A stretch of DNA of 64,000 nucleotides from Dyadobacter diqingensis (GCF_024220585.1 NZ_JAMXKF010000006.1:189751-253750); one strand, 5' to 3'; shown: positions 45,392 through 55,251, numbered from the stretch's first letter. Numbers and translations are program-made. The notes: a model not told the origin generated them from the sequence alone.

Positions 45392-46882
45392 ATGATCGAC
45401 CTGAGTAAATTCATTACCATTGATAAGCCTTCTACGCAGCCGGTTTACCTGCAAATTGTAAATCATATCATTTCACTGATAAAAAGTGGCGTGCTTTTGC
45501 CGGGAGTAAAAATTCAGCCTTCACGAGACTTGTCGAAAATGCTGAATGTTCATCGCAATACCGTTGTGGCGTCTTACAATGAACTTCATGCGCAGGGATG
45601 GATTACGGTCAGGGCCAGAAAGGGATGTTTTATCTCCCCCACTTTACCCGATTTAAACCCGGTTCTGCTCAAACCGGATCAGGAAAAACGTGCCTCCTAT
45701 CCCGGCCACACTTCTTTTGCCATTGACTACAAATTAAAAAATGAATTGCTCCAGCAATATCCCTCAGGCGTATCCAAATATGTTTTTAACGAAGGTTTCC
45801 CGGATGTTCGCCTCACTCCGTTAAAAGAACTGCTTCGGGAATACCAGGTCATCGGGAACCGAAAAAGTGCCAGAAAACACCTTTCATATTCCACCAAAGA
45901 AGGTTCGCTTCGTTTGCGTGAAGAACTGGTAAAAATGCTCCGCCAGTCGCGGGGCCTCAATATTGAAACAGACAATATCCTGATCACAAAAGGAGCGCAA
46001 ATGGCCATTTATCTGACGGCATCACTGCTTCTCAAACCCGGTGATCATGTGATTGTCGGCGAACCGAGTTATTTCATTGTCAACGCGATGCTGGACCGTT
46101 TGGGAGCCCGCATTTGCCGCGTACCCGTTGATGAGCACGGCATTGACGTAGACGCCGTCGCCAGGCTTTGTGAAAGCACACCGATCAGAATGATTTATGT
46201 GATTCCCCATCATCACCATCCGACTACGGTAACGCTTTCGGCTGATCGCAGGTTAAAGCTGCTGGATATTGCTGCGCAATACAAGATCGCTGTGATAGAA
46301 GATGACTTCGATTTTGATATCCATTACGAAAACCGTCCAACACTGCCCATGGCAAGTTCGGATCAGCATGGAAGTGTTATTTACATCGGCACCCTGACCA
46401 AGATATTCGCTCCTACAATCCGGTTGGGTTATGTTGTTGCCCCGCAAAATTTCATCCGCCTGATAGGCCAGCACCGGGTAATGGTTGACTTGCAGGGAGA
46501 CAACTTACTGGAAGAAGCCATGGCCGAATTATTCGTCAATGGTGCGATTGAACGGCACCTCAAAAAAATCAGAAGTCTGTATAAGGAACGCCGCGATCTG
46601 TTATGTAAAATGCTATCGGAACAATTGCCCGGCATTGCAAACTTCACCATACCGCAAGGCGGTTTGTGTTTATGGGTTACGTTTAAAGGTGTGGATACAA
46701 AAGCGATTTCGAAAGAAGCATTACGGAACGGACTTTTCATCCGAGATGGCAAAAATCACAACCCGCCTGATAAGGATTTAAACGCGATGTGTATTGGATT
46801 TGCCTCTATGAATCCGGAGGAATTGCGGGAGGCCGGTCAAATTTTAATCGATGCCGTATTGTCGTGTATGGATAAAGGTTAA
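45392..46882 (+). CDS. MocR-like GntR/aminotransferase regulator
   Basis: The product has 496 residues. An N-terminal GntR winged HTH (about 15-80; QIVNHIISLIKSGVLLPGVK, SRDLSKMLNVHRNTVVASYN) is fused to a class I aminotransferase domain (about 125-490). The PLP lysine is K337 in GTLTKIFAPTIRLGY, and the Asp of the active site is in EDDFDFDIHY. MocR proteins use PLP as an effector and often control vitamin B6, GABA or taurine genes. The target may be the divergent cupin gene (inference). Confidence 0.93.
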   Translation: MIDLSKFITIDKPSTQPVYLQIVNHIISLIKSGVLLPGVKIQPSRDLSKMLNVHRNTVVASYNELHAQGWITVRARKGCFISPTLPDLNPVLLKPDQEKRASYPGHTSFAIDYKLKNELLQQYPSGVSKYVFNEGFPDVRLTPLKELLREYQVIGNRKSARKHLSYSTKEGSLRLREELVKMLRQSRGLNIETDNILITKGAQMAIYLTASLLLKPGDHVIVGEPSYFIVNAMLDRLGARICRVPVDEHGIDVDAVARLCESTPIRMIYVIPHHHHPTTVTLSADRRLKLLDIAAQYKIAVIEDDFDFDIHYENRPTLPMASSDQHGSVIYIGTLTKIFAPTIRLGYVVAPQNFIRLIGQHRVMVDLQGDNLLEEAMAELFVNGAIERHLKKIRSLYKERRDLLCKMLSEQLPGIANFTIPQGGLCLWVTFKGVDTKAISKEALRNGLFIRDGKNHNPPDKDLNAMCIGFASMNPEELREAGQILIDAVLSCMDKG

Positions 46883-47093
46883 TGTGATTTCTGTTTCGGA
46901 AAGCCGGTTTCCGCCCCTCGTTCACCTTTTGTATACCTGCTATATGGGTCTGTGTACTTCTTGTATACCCCTAAAAGTAGGACAAAACTCCTGCCTGTAT
47001 TACGTTTGCATTGTCTTGTCGGGAGACTCAAACGACTAATAAAAAAGTCTTCTGCCCGGTAGTTCCCTTACTCAAATATTAACGTCATTTCCC

Positions 47094-48089
47094 GTGATTA
47101 CTAAAATTTTATGGTCCGTAATCGGACTTAACACTGTTGCGCTGGTCATTGTTACCGTTTATTTTTTTATTGAAACCGCCGACAGAAATCTGCGCGAGCA
47201 GGAAGGCGGCTGGACGACCATTTTATTTATTCTCGCCGTCGCGGTGATTCTGCTGGCCGCCGTCCCCTTGCGTATGAGCCAGTCCACTTTCAGTCTTTGT
47301 TTTTCAGCTTTTTTCGCCTTCCTCCCTTTGGGCATTTGGCTTTACAATGTGGCCGGCGATAAACTTTCCGCTATAAAAAAACAACCCAGCCAAGCAGAAT
47401 TCTATTTCAAAGATAAAACACAGCGCAGTATTGCCACAGCCATCGAAAATGGCGATACTTCCCTGGTTCAGGAACTGATTAAGGGCCAGGATCTGAATAT
47501 CCAGGGCAACCGCGTGTGGGATGCCGACGGATTGAATTACCTTCAGTTTGCCATCCGTTTGAGACGTGGACAGAATTTCAAGGGAGACACCGCGGCAAAT
47601 TCGTCGATTATAAGGCTTCTGGTTAAAAATGGTTCGGCAACAACCCGCGCCTTGGCAGAGGGTATAACAGGCCTTCCGCTTGAAATCAGTGCGCTGTTGC
47701 TGGATTCGGGCGCCGACCCCAATACTTATGCTTTTGTCTATGATCATGCCCTGTTATTTTCAGTAATCGGAGCTACGAGCCAGGATGTGGATGCCGCTAT
47801 TCTGCTGGTCAAAAAGGGTGCCCGCCTGGATGTGTTAAACCAGTATCAGCTAACTCCGCTGATGTATGCGGCCAACAATTCAGGCACCAGTGCGCACTGG
47901 TTTGAAACCTGGCGATTTGTCCGTTTTCTATTGGAAGAACAGCACGTCGATTACAGTTTCACAAATCGTGATGGTAACAATTTTGAAAAAATCATAACAT
48001 CTATACAGGTGAAAGCCAAGGCCGAAAATATAACGATGCCTTCTGATTTCGGTTGGATCGTAACCTTCCTCGACAAGAATCAAAAGTAA
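47094..48089 (+). CDS. Ankyrin-repeat membrane protein
   Basis: The product has 331 residues with three membrane segments in the first 90 residues, then an ankyrin-repeat region (about 110-320: IATAIENGDTSLVQELIKGQ, IIRLLVKNGSATTRAL, LEISALLLDSGADPNTY, AAILLVKKGARLDVLNQYQL). The first codon is GTG; there is no in-frame ATG close to it. It is the first gene of a tight three-gene operon with an LRR and a DKNYY protein. Confidence 0.78.
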   Translation: MITKILWSVIGLNTVALVIVTVYFFIETADRNLREQEGGWTTILFILAVAVILLAAVPLRMSQSTFSLCFSAFFAFLPLGIWLYNVAGDKLSAIKKQPSQAEFYFKDKTQRSIATAIENGDTSLVQELIKGQDLNIQGNRVWDADGLNYLQFAIRLRRGQNFKGDTAANSSIIRLLVKNGSATTRALAEGITGLPLEISALLLDSGADPNTYAFVYDHALLFSVIGATSQDVDAAILLVKKGARLDVLNQYQLTPLMYAANNSGTSAHWFETWRFVRFLLEEQHVDYSFTNRDGNNFEKIITSIQVKAKAENITMPSDFGWIVTFLDKNQK

Positions 48090-48108
48090 GCAACCGCAGC
48101 AAACCATA

Positions 48109-49164
48109 ATGAACCTTAAAATAACCTCACTGATGTTATCCGCCGCAAGTCTTCTGTTCACTTCGTTTTTCGTCAATACAAGCCCGCCTGAAAAACCAAT
48201 TGACAGGGCCTGGTGGGACGCATTGACAGACGAATGGAAAAACATTTTACTGATCAATCAGAGCTTTTCCCGGCAGCAAATCAATATTTATACGATTCAA
48301 AAAGAATATATCAACAGGTTAAACACCCGTGATGAACAATCGCTTTCTGAAATGAACACCTCATTATATGATTTACATGAAGCTGAACAATTCGGGCTGA
48401 GTTATCAGGATATGTATGCACGGGCAATTCGGAGAAACCATTTGATTCCTCACGATCAAATCGACCTCGAAACGCTGGAAGAACTGGACACACTGTACAT
48501 GGTTAACGGTCCAGGCGATCTGTCGCCACTGACCAAACTTCCAAATCTTCGCGTACTGATCATAAACTACTGCGGGATTGGCTACAATATCCCCATAAAA
48601 GAACAAATACTGGATTTGACACCCTTGAAAAACCTGAAAAAATTACGGGTATTACATTGTGCATCGAGCGCTGTAAGATCACTGGAACCGATCCGGAACC
48701 TGACAGATCTCGAAGAATTGGTCTGCGATAACACAAGTATAAAAACACTTTCTCCGCTCAGAAAATTAACAAATTTGAGGATATTGTCTTTTGGATCAAA
48801 CGTAGCAGGTACAGCTGACATCGGCCATTTGGTTAATCTCGAAGCATTATACATCAAGGGCAGCAAACCACTTTCCGGTGTTTCTAAATTGAAGAAACTG
48901 AAAAAGCTCTCGATTGCCGAAAATGAACTGTCCATTGTAAATCCCGATTATCGCTACAACGATATCAGGTTCCTTGAAAATTTTGAAGAACTGACATTTT
49001 TGGATATGCAGCACACCAGTTATCACGGGACTTTGCACGCTCTGTCTGAGTTAAAAAATCTGAAAGCAGTAACACTTCCCAGGGCTCCGGGCGCAGAAGT
49101 TTCGGTATTTAAGCAGAGGAACCCGAACTGCCTGATTACTAATTTATTTACATTCGAAAACTAA
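48109..49164 (+). CDS. Leucine-rich repeat protein, exported
   Basis: The product has 351 residues: a signal peptide-like start (LMLSAASLLFTSFFVNTS), a spacer, then LRR repeats (about 130-330; LTKLPNLRVLIINYC, PLKNLKKLRVLHCASSAV, IRNLTDLEELVCDNTSIKTL, RKLTNLRILSFGSN). Probably a surface or periplasmic binding protein. It follows the ankyrin gene by 19 bases and precedes the DKNYY gene by 8 bases. Confidence 0.82.
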   Translation: MNLKITSLMLSAASLLFTSFFVNTSPPEKPIDRAWWDALTDEWKNILLINQSFSRQQINIYTIQKEYINRLNTRDEQSLSEMNTSLYDLHEAEQFGLSYQDMYARAIRRNHLIPHDQIDLETLEELDTLYMVNGPGDLSPLTKLPNLRVLIINYCGIGYNIPIKEQILDLTPLKNLKKLRVLHCASSAVRSLEPIRNLTDLEELVCDNTSIKTLSPLRKLTNLRILSFGSNVAGTADIGHLVNLEALYIKGSKPLSGVSKLKKLKKLSIAENELSIVNPDYRYNDIRFLENFEELTFLDMQHTSYHGTLHALSELKNLKAVTLPRAPGAEVSVFKQRNPNCLITNLFTFEN

Positions 49165-49172
49165 CAAAACAT

Positions 49173-50273
49173 ATGATATTTAAACTCATCAAATGGCTTT
49201 TTAAAACCTTGTTTCTGATCATCGGTTCGCTGCCTTTGTTTCGCTGTTTTTCCGGCAATAACGATAAGGTTAAGTTTAACGGCAAAGTCATTACCGACAA
49301 AAATTTCATTGTCCTCAACAAGCAGTTTGCCAAGGATGCTACAACGGCTTATTACAAATCACGTGCCTTCTCCTATGCCGATGTCCCAACATTTGAAGCC
49401 GTGGACGATCATTATGCAAAGGACAAAAATGCTGTTTACTATTGCGACGAATACCGCGAAGGCCAGAATTACTACCTAACGAAAAAACAGACCATTGTCA
49501 ATCTGGAAAATGCCGATCCGGTCTCTTTTATCAGTTTGGAATATGGTTATGCCAAAGACAATCAGCGGGCGTGGTTTGAAGGAAAACATTTTAAAGTTGA
49601 GGACATTACCTCTCTGGCCATTATCGACTACCATTTTTGTAAGGACGATAAAATGGCTTACCTGAACCGCCATCCGATCAAGGAAAGTCAGGGGAAAACG
49701 TTTGAACTTATGGACAGGAATTATGCCCGGGATGCGGCTAATATTTACTATTATGGCTATACCGGCGAGGGGCAAAACAATATCTGCATTTTGCCATGTC
49801 ACAGAGAATCGTTTGAAATCATTGATGACCGCTATTCCAAAGATCAGACAAATGTATTTTTTCTTGGTTTTAAATTGAAGAGCGCGGATGGGTCAACATT
49901 TCAGGTACTGGCGGAAGATTATTCAAAAGATCAGCATACTGTATTTTTTCGGGAACGTAAGGTAACGGATGCAGATCCGAAAAGCTTTGAAGTGTACGAG
50001 GAAAACGGAATGTACGGCCACGATTTCAACTTTGCCAGAGATCATCAGTCCGTTTTCATGGATGATAAAAAGGTCAGCGGTGCCGATATGGCTACATTTA
50101 CGGTTTTAGGCGAGAACTATGCGCGCGACAAAAACCATGTTTATTACAAAACCAACATTGTGAAAAATGCTGTCCCGGCAAGTTTCCGGGTTTATCCGCA
50201 CGATTTCGGCAATGCGGATGCAGAAGATGCTCTAAACAAATACCATGAAGGAAAAAAAGTGACAGATGATTAA
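49173..50273 (+). CDS. DKNYY-repeat family protein
   Basis: The product has 366 residues: a membrane segment at the start (LFLIIGSLPLFRCF), then eight or so DKNYY repeats of the form HYAKDKNAVYY, YAKDNQRAWFEGK, YSKDQTNVFFLG and YARDKNHVYYKT. These repeats resemble uncharacterised Bacteroidota and fusobacterial proteins probably located at the surface. It is the last gene of the ankyrin/LRR/DKNYY operon. Confidence 0.8.
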   Translation: MIFKLIKWLFKTLFLIIGSLPLFRCFSGNNDKVKFNGKVITDKNFIVLNKQFAKDATTAYYKSRAFSYADVPTFEAVDDHYAKDKNAVYYCDEYREGQNYYLTKKQTIVNLENADPVSFISLEYGYAKDNQRAWFEGKHFKVEDITSLAIIDYHFCKDDKMAYLNRHPIKESQGKTFELMDRNYARDAANIYYYGYTGEGQNNICILPCHRESFEIIDDRYSKDQTNVFFLGFKLKSADGSTFQVLAEDYSKDQHTVFFRERKVTDADPKSFEVYEENGMYGHDFNFARDHQSVFMDDKKVSGADMATFTVLGENYARDKNHVYYKTNIVKNAVPASFRVYPHDFGNADAEDALNKYHEGKKVTDD

Positions 50274-50312
50274 AATCCGCCACTTTTTCCGCGATCTTAA
50301 TCATCCTGACCC

Positions 50313-50705
50313 TTAGCCCATCGGCGTACAAATTTCGATCAGAAAACCATCCGGATCTTTCACATAAGCCACAACCTGGCCCCAAGGTTTTGTTTTACTT
50401 TTTTCGACGGAAACAGCACCCGCTTTGATGGCATCGGCATATGTTTTTTCCACATCCGCCGCTGCAAACCCTATTTCAATCCCAAAAGGTTTTCCGCCTG
50501 GCGAACTTTCAACGAAACCTTCTGACAAGTTGGTTTTGGCCAGTTCTGTTGAAGCAAAGGAAAGCGTGGTGTCGCCTGTGATCAGCTCACCATAGTCATT
50601 ACCGGGAGCAATAAATTTCCGTTCAAAACCAAATGCATTTTCATAAAACGTTATCGACTTGGTCACATCCTGTACGTAGAGGATGGTGTAGGCAAATTTT
50701 ATCAT
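50313..50705 (-). CDS. VOC family (glyoxalase-like) protein
   Basis: The product has 130 residues and is a single vicinal-oxygen-chelate domain: FAYTILYVQDVTKSITFYEN, AFGFERKF, then PDGFLIEICTPMG at the end. The usual metal-binding Glu is E125 in LIEI. Substrate unknown; VOC proteins include lyases, dioxygenases and resistance proteins. Convergent with the DKNYY gene. Confidence 0.88.
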   Translation of the reverse strand: MIKFAYTILYVQDVTKSITFYENAFGFERKFIAPGNDYGELITGDTTLSFASTELAKTNLSEGFVESSPGGKPFGIEIGFAAADVEKTYADAIKAGAVSVEKSKTKPWGQVVAYVKDPDGFLIEICTPMG

Positions 50706-50807
50706 CTTAGATAGGTTATTAAAATATCCCGTTAAAAATAAAAACTCTGTATCACCCGCAAAAGTATGACGGCAGAAGATATGATCCCTTGGAAAAAAAC
50801 GACAAAA

Positions 50808-51542
50808 TCAGAGTTTTGTGGGTGCTTCACCCGTATACTTTTTGATCTCGTTGGTAAGATGGGCATGGTCGTAGTAGCCACAGTCAAAAGCAATCTGCGC
50901 CAAGTTTTGTCCCAGGTTATTGTTTTGAATAAGGGGTAAAGTACATTGATAACGAACAAGATTCAGGAATTCTTTGGGACTGACGCCGATGTATTGCTTA
51001 AAATTCCTTTCCAGTTGCCTGACCGTCGTGCAATGCCTTTCCGCCAGTAATCCGACATTCATCAGCCCCTTATGATTTTGGATATCCGTTACGATGTTTA
51101 ACAACTGATTATTGGGCTTGCCAAGTTTGGCAAGAAAAAACTGATCGAGATAGATTCTTCCGTCAGTTTTCGTTTTTTTTAGATCTGGCGAAAGCGCCTC
51201 GTCAAACTCCAACGTCTGGTCCGTTATTTCGTGCAGTGAGGCAAATTTATAAAACGACAAAAACGCGGCTGGTTTAAAACGGATGCCCAACAATTCCGAT
51301 TCGGGGTTTAGGCTGCTTTCTTTGAAACGCGTCATTGTACCTACCAGATAAGTCTTTTCGTTTTGCAACGTTAAACTGCCATTTTCTGCTCTGCAATCCG
51401 CTCCCAAGTTCAGTATAATATCAACACAGCCATCCGGTAATATTTTTTCAGTTTGTATTTTATTTGCATCACCAGTCGCGATCCAGTAGGCATCAATATA
51501 ATCTGCCAGTGCAGGATGGGGATTATATTGCCTGTATGCCAT
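50808..51542 (-). CDS. AraC family transcriptional regulator
   Basis: The product has 244 residues. A DUF6597-type N-terminus (NPHPALADYIDAYWIATGDA, LPDGCVDIILNLG) precedes the AraC HTHs (VGLLAERHCTTVRQLERNFK, AQIAFDCGYYDHAHLTNEIK). It lies 102 bases upstream of the VOC gene on the same strand, a pairing often seen for such genes (inference). Confidence 0.9.
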   Translation of the reverse strand: MAYRQYNPHPALADYIDAYWIATGDANKIQTEKILPDGCVDIILNLGADCRAENGSLTLQNEKTYLVGTMTRFKESSLNPESELLGIRFKPAAFLSFYKFASLHEITDQTLEFDEALSPDLKKTKTDGRIYLDQFFLAKLGKPNNQLLNIVTDIQNHKGLMNVGLLAERHCTTVRQLERNFKQYIGVSPKEFLNLVRYQCTLPLIQNNNLGQNLAQIAFDCGYYDHAHLTNEIKKYTGEAPTKL

Positions 51543-51711
51543 GGATAATATCTGTTAAATTCAAGCCTTCAATTTTAGCGAAATTTCACCAAAATTGCTA
51601 TTCATCCGCGTGGTCAAACGGGCAATCATTAGCAGCCGTGTGAACCATCCGGTTTTTCGTTGATTTAATTATGTTTATCTTGATAAATAATATCACATTT
51701 CCTGTCGATCT

Positions 51712-53208
51712 ATGAGAAAAACAATACTCCTGTTATTGTTGAGTGTTTTTACAATTTCTGCTGTTACTGCACAAAACAAAAACCCTAAACACCGGACCAT
51801 TGTCACTACGGATGGTGAAGTGGACGATGTCGACTCGTTTATCCGGTTGTTATTGTATTCCAATGAGTTTGATATTGTCGGTCTGGTATACAGCAGTTCG
51901 CAATGGCATTACAAAGGTGATGGAAAAGGGACGATGTTTACCTCGGAAATGGAAAATACGGCTAAACGTTATGGAAACCGCCCCGATTTACGTTGGCCGG
52001 GAACCACCTGGATGCAAAAATATGTCGCGGAATACGCAAAGATTTATCCCAGTCTGATTAAACATGCCCAGGGTTACCCGTCGCCTGACTACCTTTCCGG
52101 GATTATCAAAACGGGAAATATTGATTTTGAAGGAGAAATGAAACGGGATACCGAGGGATCCGATTTTATCAAAAAAATTCTGCTCGACAATAACCCTGCT
52201 CCGGTTTATCTTCAGATCTGGGGAGGAACCAACACCGTAGCGCGGGCTTTGAAATCAATCGAAGAAGAATACAAAAACAGCGCAGACTGGAAATCCGTTT
52301 ATCAAAAGGTTTCCCGGAAAGCAATCATTTATGCGGTCCTCGATCAGGATGCTACATACCGGAAATATGTGGCATCCAATTGGCCAAATATCCGCGTGTT
52401 ATACAATTCGGATCAATTTTGGAGTTTTGCTTATCCATGGCCGATGGTTGTTCCCAAGGAGCTTCAATCGTATCTGAGAGGACCGTGGTTTGCCGAAAAC
52501 ATCAGGTTCAATCATGGTCCGTTATTGGAAAATTATTATTTATGGGGCGATGGAAAACGCATTGACGGCGACCCCGAACATACGCACGGAGATATGGCAG
52601 AAGCGACGAAAAATGGTTTCACTCAATATGACTTCATCTCGGAAGGCGACTCCCCTGCTTTCTTTTACCTGGTCGATGTGGGCTTGCGAAGCCTGGAAGA
52701 TGGCTCCTATGGCGGATGGGGTGGCAGGATGTTAAAGCCTGCAAAAAATCCATTCCGATGGGAGGATGGGAAACATGTTACTGATTTTAATCCCTACACA
52801 AAAAAGAATGACGCCGCTTATCCTCAGGTCCGCTGGGTTGATGTCCTGCAAAATGACTTCGCTGCCCGCGCCGACTGGTGCGTGAAGGAATATAAAGACG
52901 CCAACCACGCACCGGTCGTCAAATCCGGTTCGGAGGATCATACCGCACGTCCGAAAGAAGTGGTGAAACTATCAGGAAACGCCACAGATCCTGATGGCGA
53001 TCAGTTAAGTTATCGCTGGTGGCAATATGAGGAAGTCGGGACCTATAAAGGCAAAGTAACAATCGAAAATCCATTGGCGGCCAACACATCGGTTATTATA
53101 CCCGATGACATTCAAAAAGGCCAGACGATCCACATCATCCTGGAAGTGTCCGATTCGGGCAACCCTAAATTGACCAGGTATCAGAGAGTCATTATCACAG
53201 GCAAGTAA
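51712..53208 (+). CDS. DUF1593 domain protein (nucleoside hydrolase-like), secreted
   Basis: The product has 498 residues: a signal peptide ending ISAVTAQ, an N-terminal DUF1593 domain with the nucleoside-hydrolase-like calcium motif TTDGEVDDVDSFIRLLLYSN (about 30-49), and a C-terminal beta domain (about 395-498: ATDPDGDQLSYRWWQYEEVG). Such proteins occur in plant-associated and cellulolytic bacteria and were once called cellulose-binding; no activity is established. Alone in its transcription unit, with a gap of 169 bases upstream. Confidence 0.85.
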   Translation: MRKTILLLLLSVFTISAVTAQNKNPKHRTIVTTDGEVDDVDSFIRLLLYSNEFDIVGLVYSSSQWHYKGDGKGTMFTSEMENTAKRYGNRPDLRWPGTTWMQKYVAEYAKIYPSLIKHAQGYPSPDYLSGIIKTGNIDFEGEMKRDTEGSDFIKKILLDNNPAPVYLQIWGGTNTVARALKSIEEEYKNSADWKSVYQKVSRKAIIYAVLDQDATYRKYVASNWPNIRVLYNSDQFWSFAYPWPMVVPKELQSYLRGPWFAENIRFNHGPLLENYYLWGDGKRIDGDPEHTHGDMAEATKNGFTQYDFISEGDSPAFFYLVDVGLRSLEDGSYGGWGGRMLKPAKNPFRWEDGKHVTDFNPYTKKNDAAYPQVRWVDVLQNDFAARADWCVKEYKDANHAPVVKSGSEDHTARPKEVVKLSGNATDPDGDQLSYRWWQYEEVGTYKGKVTIENPLAANTSVIIPDDIQKGQTIHIILEVSDSGNPKLTRYQRVIITGK

Positions 53209-53251
53209 CAAAATACCGACGCGCCATTTTAAGAGGAGTATTTATACTGTA

Positions 53252-54169
53252 TCAGTGTAAATATTCTTCCCCCTGTAAAAGCAGACTTTCCTGTATTCTT
53301 TTTACCAGACTGACGATGGAGTCGTCACGGTCCTTACGTGTGCAGGCGTACCAGCTGCGGTTTCCGGTATCGGAGAGGAAACGAAGACTCGTAAGTCCGT
53401 CGGTCTTTTCATATTGCCTGGCCGCCCACGCCGCCATAACGGTAACCCCCATGCCATACCGCACCATTTCCACAATGGCTTCGGTCAACGGAACCTGAAT
53501 AATTTCCTTCGGCGACAGACTGCTCACAAAACCTTTGGTCAAAAGACTATCGCTGCTGCCGGCCTGATAAGCAATAAGTGTTTCGGAATGAAGATCTGAA
53601 AACTCCACCGGTGTATTCCGGATCGCGAGCGGATGCTGGGAAGAAAGCAAAACCACCATTTCGTCGTCAAAAAGCGGATCAAAATGTAACTTCGGGTCAG
53701 TAGAAGACCGGCTGACGATAGCCAGTTCCAACCGTCCTGATTCAAGATACTCCATCGGCAGACGTGTCGCATCAGCAACAATCTGAACCGTGATGTGCGG
53801 ATAATCCTTCTTAAAATCGGCAAGCAAGGGCGGCAGCCAGTGATAACAGGTATAACATTCTGTACTGATACGAATGGTTTGAAATTTACCGGACCGCATT
53901 TCCTTCAATGAGGATTCCAATTCTCTGATTACCGGCAAGATCTTTTCAGATCCCGCGACGATCTTGTGCCCAGCCTCACTCAACACAAGTTTCTTGCCTA
54001 CACGCAAAAACAATTTAAGCCCGGCCATCGCTTCCAAATCCCTGATCTGATGGCTCAGCGCAGATTGTGTGAGGTTCAACTTTTCCGAAGCCTTGGTAAC
54101 CGAGCCTTCGGAGATAATTTTTTCGATGATGTATAAATGTTGAAGGGTCAACATAGTCGTATTATTCAT
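53252..54169 (-). CDS. LysR family transcriptional regulator
   Basis: The product has 305 residues. The HTH (about 5-65; LQHLYIIEKIISEGSVTKAS, LNLTQSALSHQIRDLE) and the effector-binding domain (about 90-295) are typical. It is divergent to the MBL hydrolase gene 90 bases away, the classical arrangement of a LysR regulator and its target (inference). The MetR-like N-terminus suggests that homocysteine-type regulation is possible but not shown. Confidence 0.92.
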   Translation of the reverse strand: MNNTTMLTLQHLYIIEKIISEGSVTKASEKLNLTQSALSHQIRDLEAMAGLKLFLRVGKKLVLSEAGHKIVAGSEKILPVIRELESSLKEMRSGKFQTIRISTECYTCYHWLPPLLADFKKDYPHITVQIVADATRLPMEYLESGRLELAIVSRSSTDPKLHFDPLFDDEMVVLLSSQHPLAIRNTPVEFSDLHSETLIAYQAGSSDSLLTKGFVSSLSPKEIIQVPLTEAIVEMVRYGMGVTVMAAWAARQYEKTDGLTSLRFLSDTGNRSWYACTRKDRDDSIVSLVKRIQESLLLQGEEYLH

Positions 54170-54182
54170 GAATAATATTCAT

Positions 54183-54190
54183 CAAAAATA
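54183..54190 (-). promoter_or_regulatory. Probable -7 element of the LysR gene
   Basis: On the minus strand TATTTTTG fits TAnnTTTG 13 bases upstream of the LysR start. No clear -33 TTG is present. It lies opposite the likely promoter of the divergent gene. Confidence 0.4.
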
Positions 54191-54227
54191 CGAAAATAAT
54201 TCATTTTACTCATATTTAATTAACCAT

Positions 54228-54235
54228 TACTTTTG
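54228..54235 (+). promoter_or_regulatory. Probable -7 element of the MBL hydrolase gene
   Basis: TACTTTTG fits the consensus TAnnTTTG and lies 24 bases before the ATG at 54260. The two -7 elements of this divergent region are only 37 bases apart, so the promoters overlap. Confidence 0.45.
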
Positions 54236-54259
54236 TATCGAACCATTTGACAAACAGAC

Positions 54260-55018
54260 ATGAAAATTCAAAGATTATCCTGGGCAGGTCTAAAAATAGA
54301 ATCGGACGGACAGATTCTTCTTATCGATGCCGTAGAAAATTTTCAGGGAAGAGGCGCTTCCATAGGCCCGGACAATCCGTTTTTGTTTAGTAACGATACC
54401 AAAGCCCATGTGATTTTATTGACCCATTTGCATTCTGACCATTACGATAAAGAACTGATATTGAATACACTTCGCACTGACGGCCAACTGATCAGCTCTG
54501 ATACCGTTACCAATGAACTGATTCAGGATGGACTTAATCCCCTGGGACTATCGCTCGGACAGTCACATGTGATCGGCAATTTTACCGTTACGCCCGTTTT
54601 TGCCATGGACGGTATTGGCGACAAGCAGGTTTCCTGGGTTATTGAGGATGCAGAGCACCGTATTTTGCATGGCGGCGATACGATCTGGCACAATCAGTTT
54701 TGGAATATCGGCCGGAAATATGAGCATTTCGACGCCGTTTTTCTCCCGATAAATGGTGCTGTGGTGAACATTCCAGGCCTTGCTTACAGTCCTGTACCCA
54801 TTACATTAACGCCATTTCAGGCTGTCGCGGCAGCTAAATTGGTGAATGCCGAAACGCTGGTTCCAATACATTACGGGTTCAACCGTCCGGGCTTTTACGA
54901 TCAGTATCCAAACATGGAAAAAGAGCTTCCGCAAACGGCGCAGGAACAACAGTTGAACGTAACAACACTGGATCCTGGCGATTTTCTTGCATTAAAAAAC
55001 GAATTGAAAGTCAGCTGA
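54260..55018 (+). CDS. MBL-fold metallo-hydrolase
   Basis: The product has 252 residues. The metal motif is LLTHLHSDHYD (about 53-63), with a later HGGDT motif (about 137-141) and HYGF near the end (about 203). It is close to the UlaG/YfiT-like soluble MBL group. The LysR gene is divergent. Substrate unknown; lactonase or phosphodiesterase activity is possible. Confidence 0.85.
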   Translation: MKIQRLSWAGLKIESDGQILLIDAVENFQGRGASIGPDNPFLFSNDTKAHVILLTHLHSDHYDKELILNTLRTDGQLISSDTVTNELIQDGLNPLGLSLGQSHVIGNFTVTPVFAMDGIGDKQVSWVIEDAEHRILHGGDTIWHNQFWNIGRKYEHFDAVFLPINGAVVNIPGLAYSPVPITLTPFQAVAAAKLVNAETLVPIHYGFNRPGFYDQYPNMEKELPQTAQEQQLNVTTLDPGDFLALKNELKVS

Positions 55019-55050
55019 ACTGCCTGCATATCCATCCGCTTTACTGCCAG

Positions 55051-55094
55051 TCCCTGAACAACTTTGACCTGATCCCGTCAAAGTTGTTCAGGGA
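55051..55094 (+). terminator. Perfect hairpin terminator after the MBL gene
   Basis: TCCCTGAACAACTTTGAC at 55051-55068 pairs perfectly over 18 bp with its complement at 55077-55094 and is followed by TTTTTT. It begins 33 bases after the stop. Confidence 0.88.
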
Positions 55095-55201
55095 TTTTTT
55101 ATTTCTTTCGTACAAAAAAACGGCCTCGTTCTTTATTTCGATACACGCACCGATTCAAGAAAATCAATTCTTTTTTGTCATTCCCTGAATTTTCTATTAA
55201 T

Positions 55202-55251
55202 ATTGATACTTAATTAATCATTTTATTGATACTTTAAATATCAATATTGAT
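55202..55251. promoter_or_regulatory. Operator-like repeats upstream of the 55325 gene
   Basis: The direct repeats ATTGATACTT at 55202-55211 and 55225-55234 are followed by the palindrome ATCAATATTGAT at 55240-55251. They share the core ATTGAT, so a dimeric regulator could bind several sites. The region 55095-55324 contains no gene. Confidence 0.35.

Noticed and set aside
50265..50305. 9-bp inverted repeat GATGATTAA/TTAATCATC between convergent genes as a terminator
   Set aside because: Short AT-rich stem with a 23-base loop and no T-run; too weak to list.
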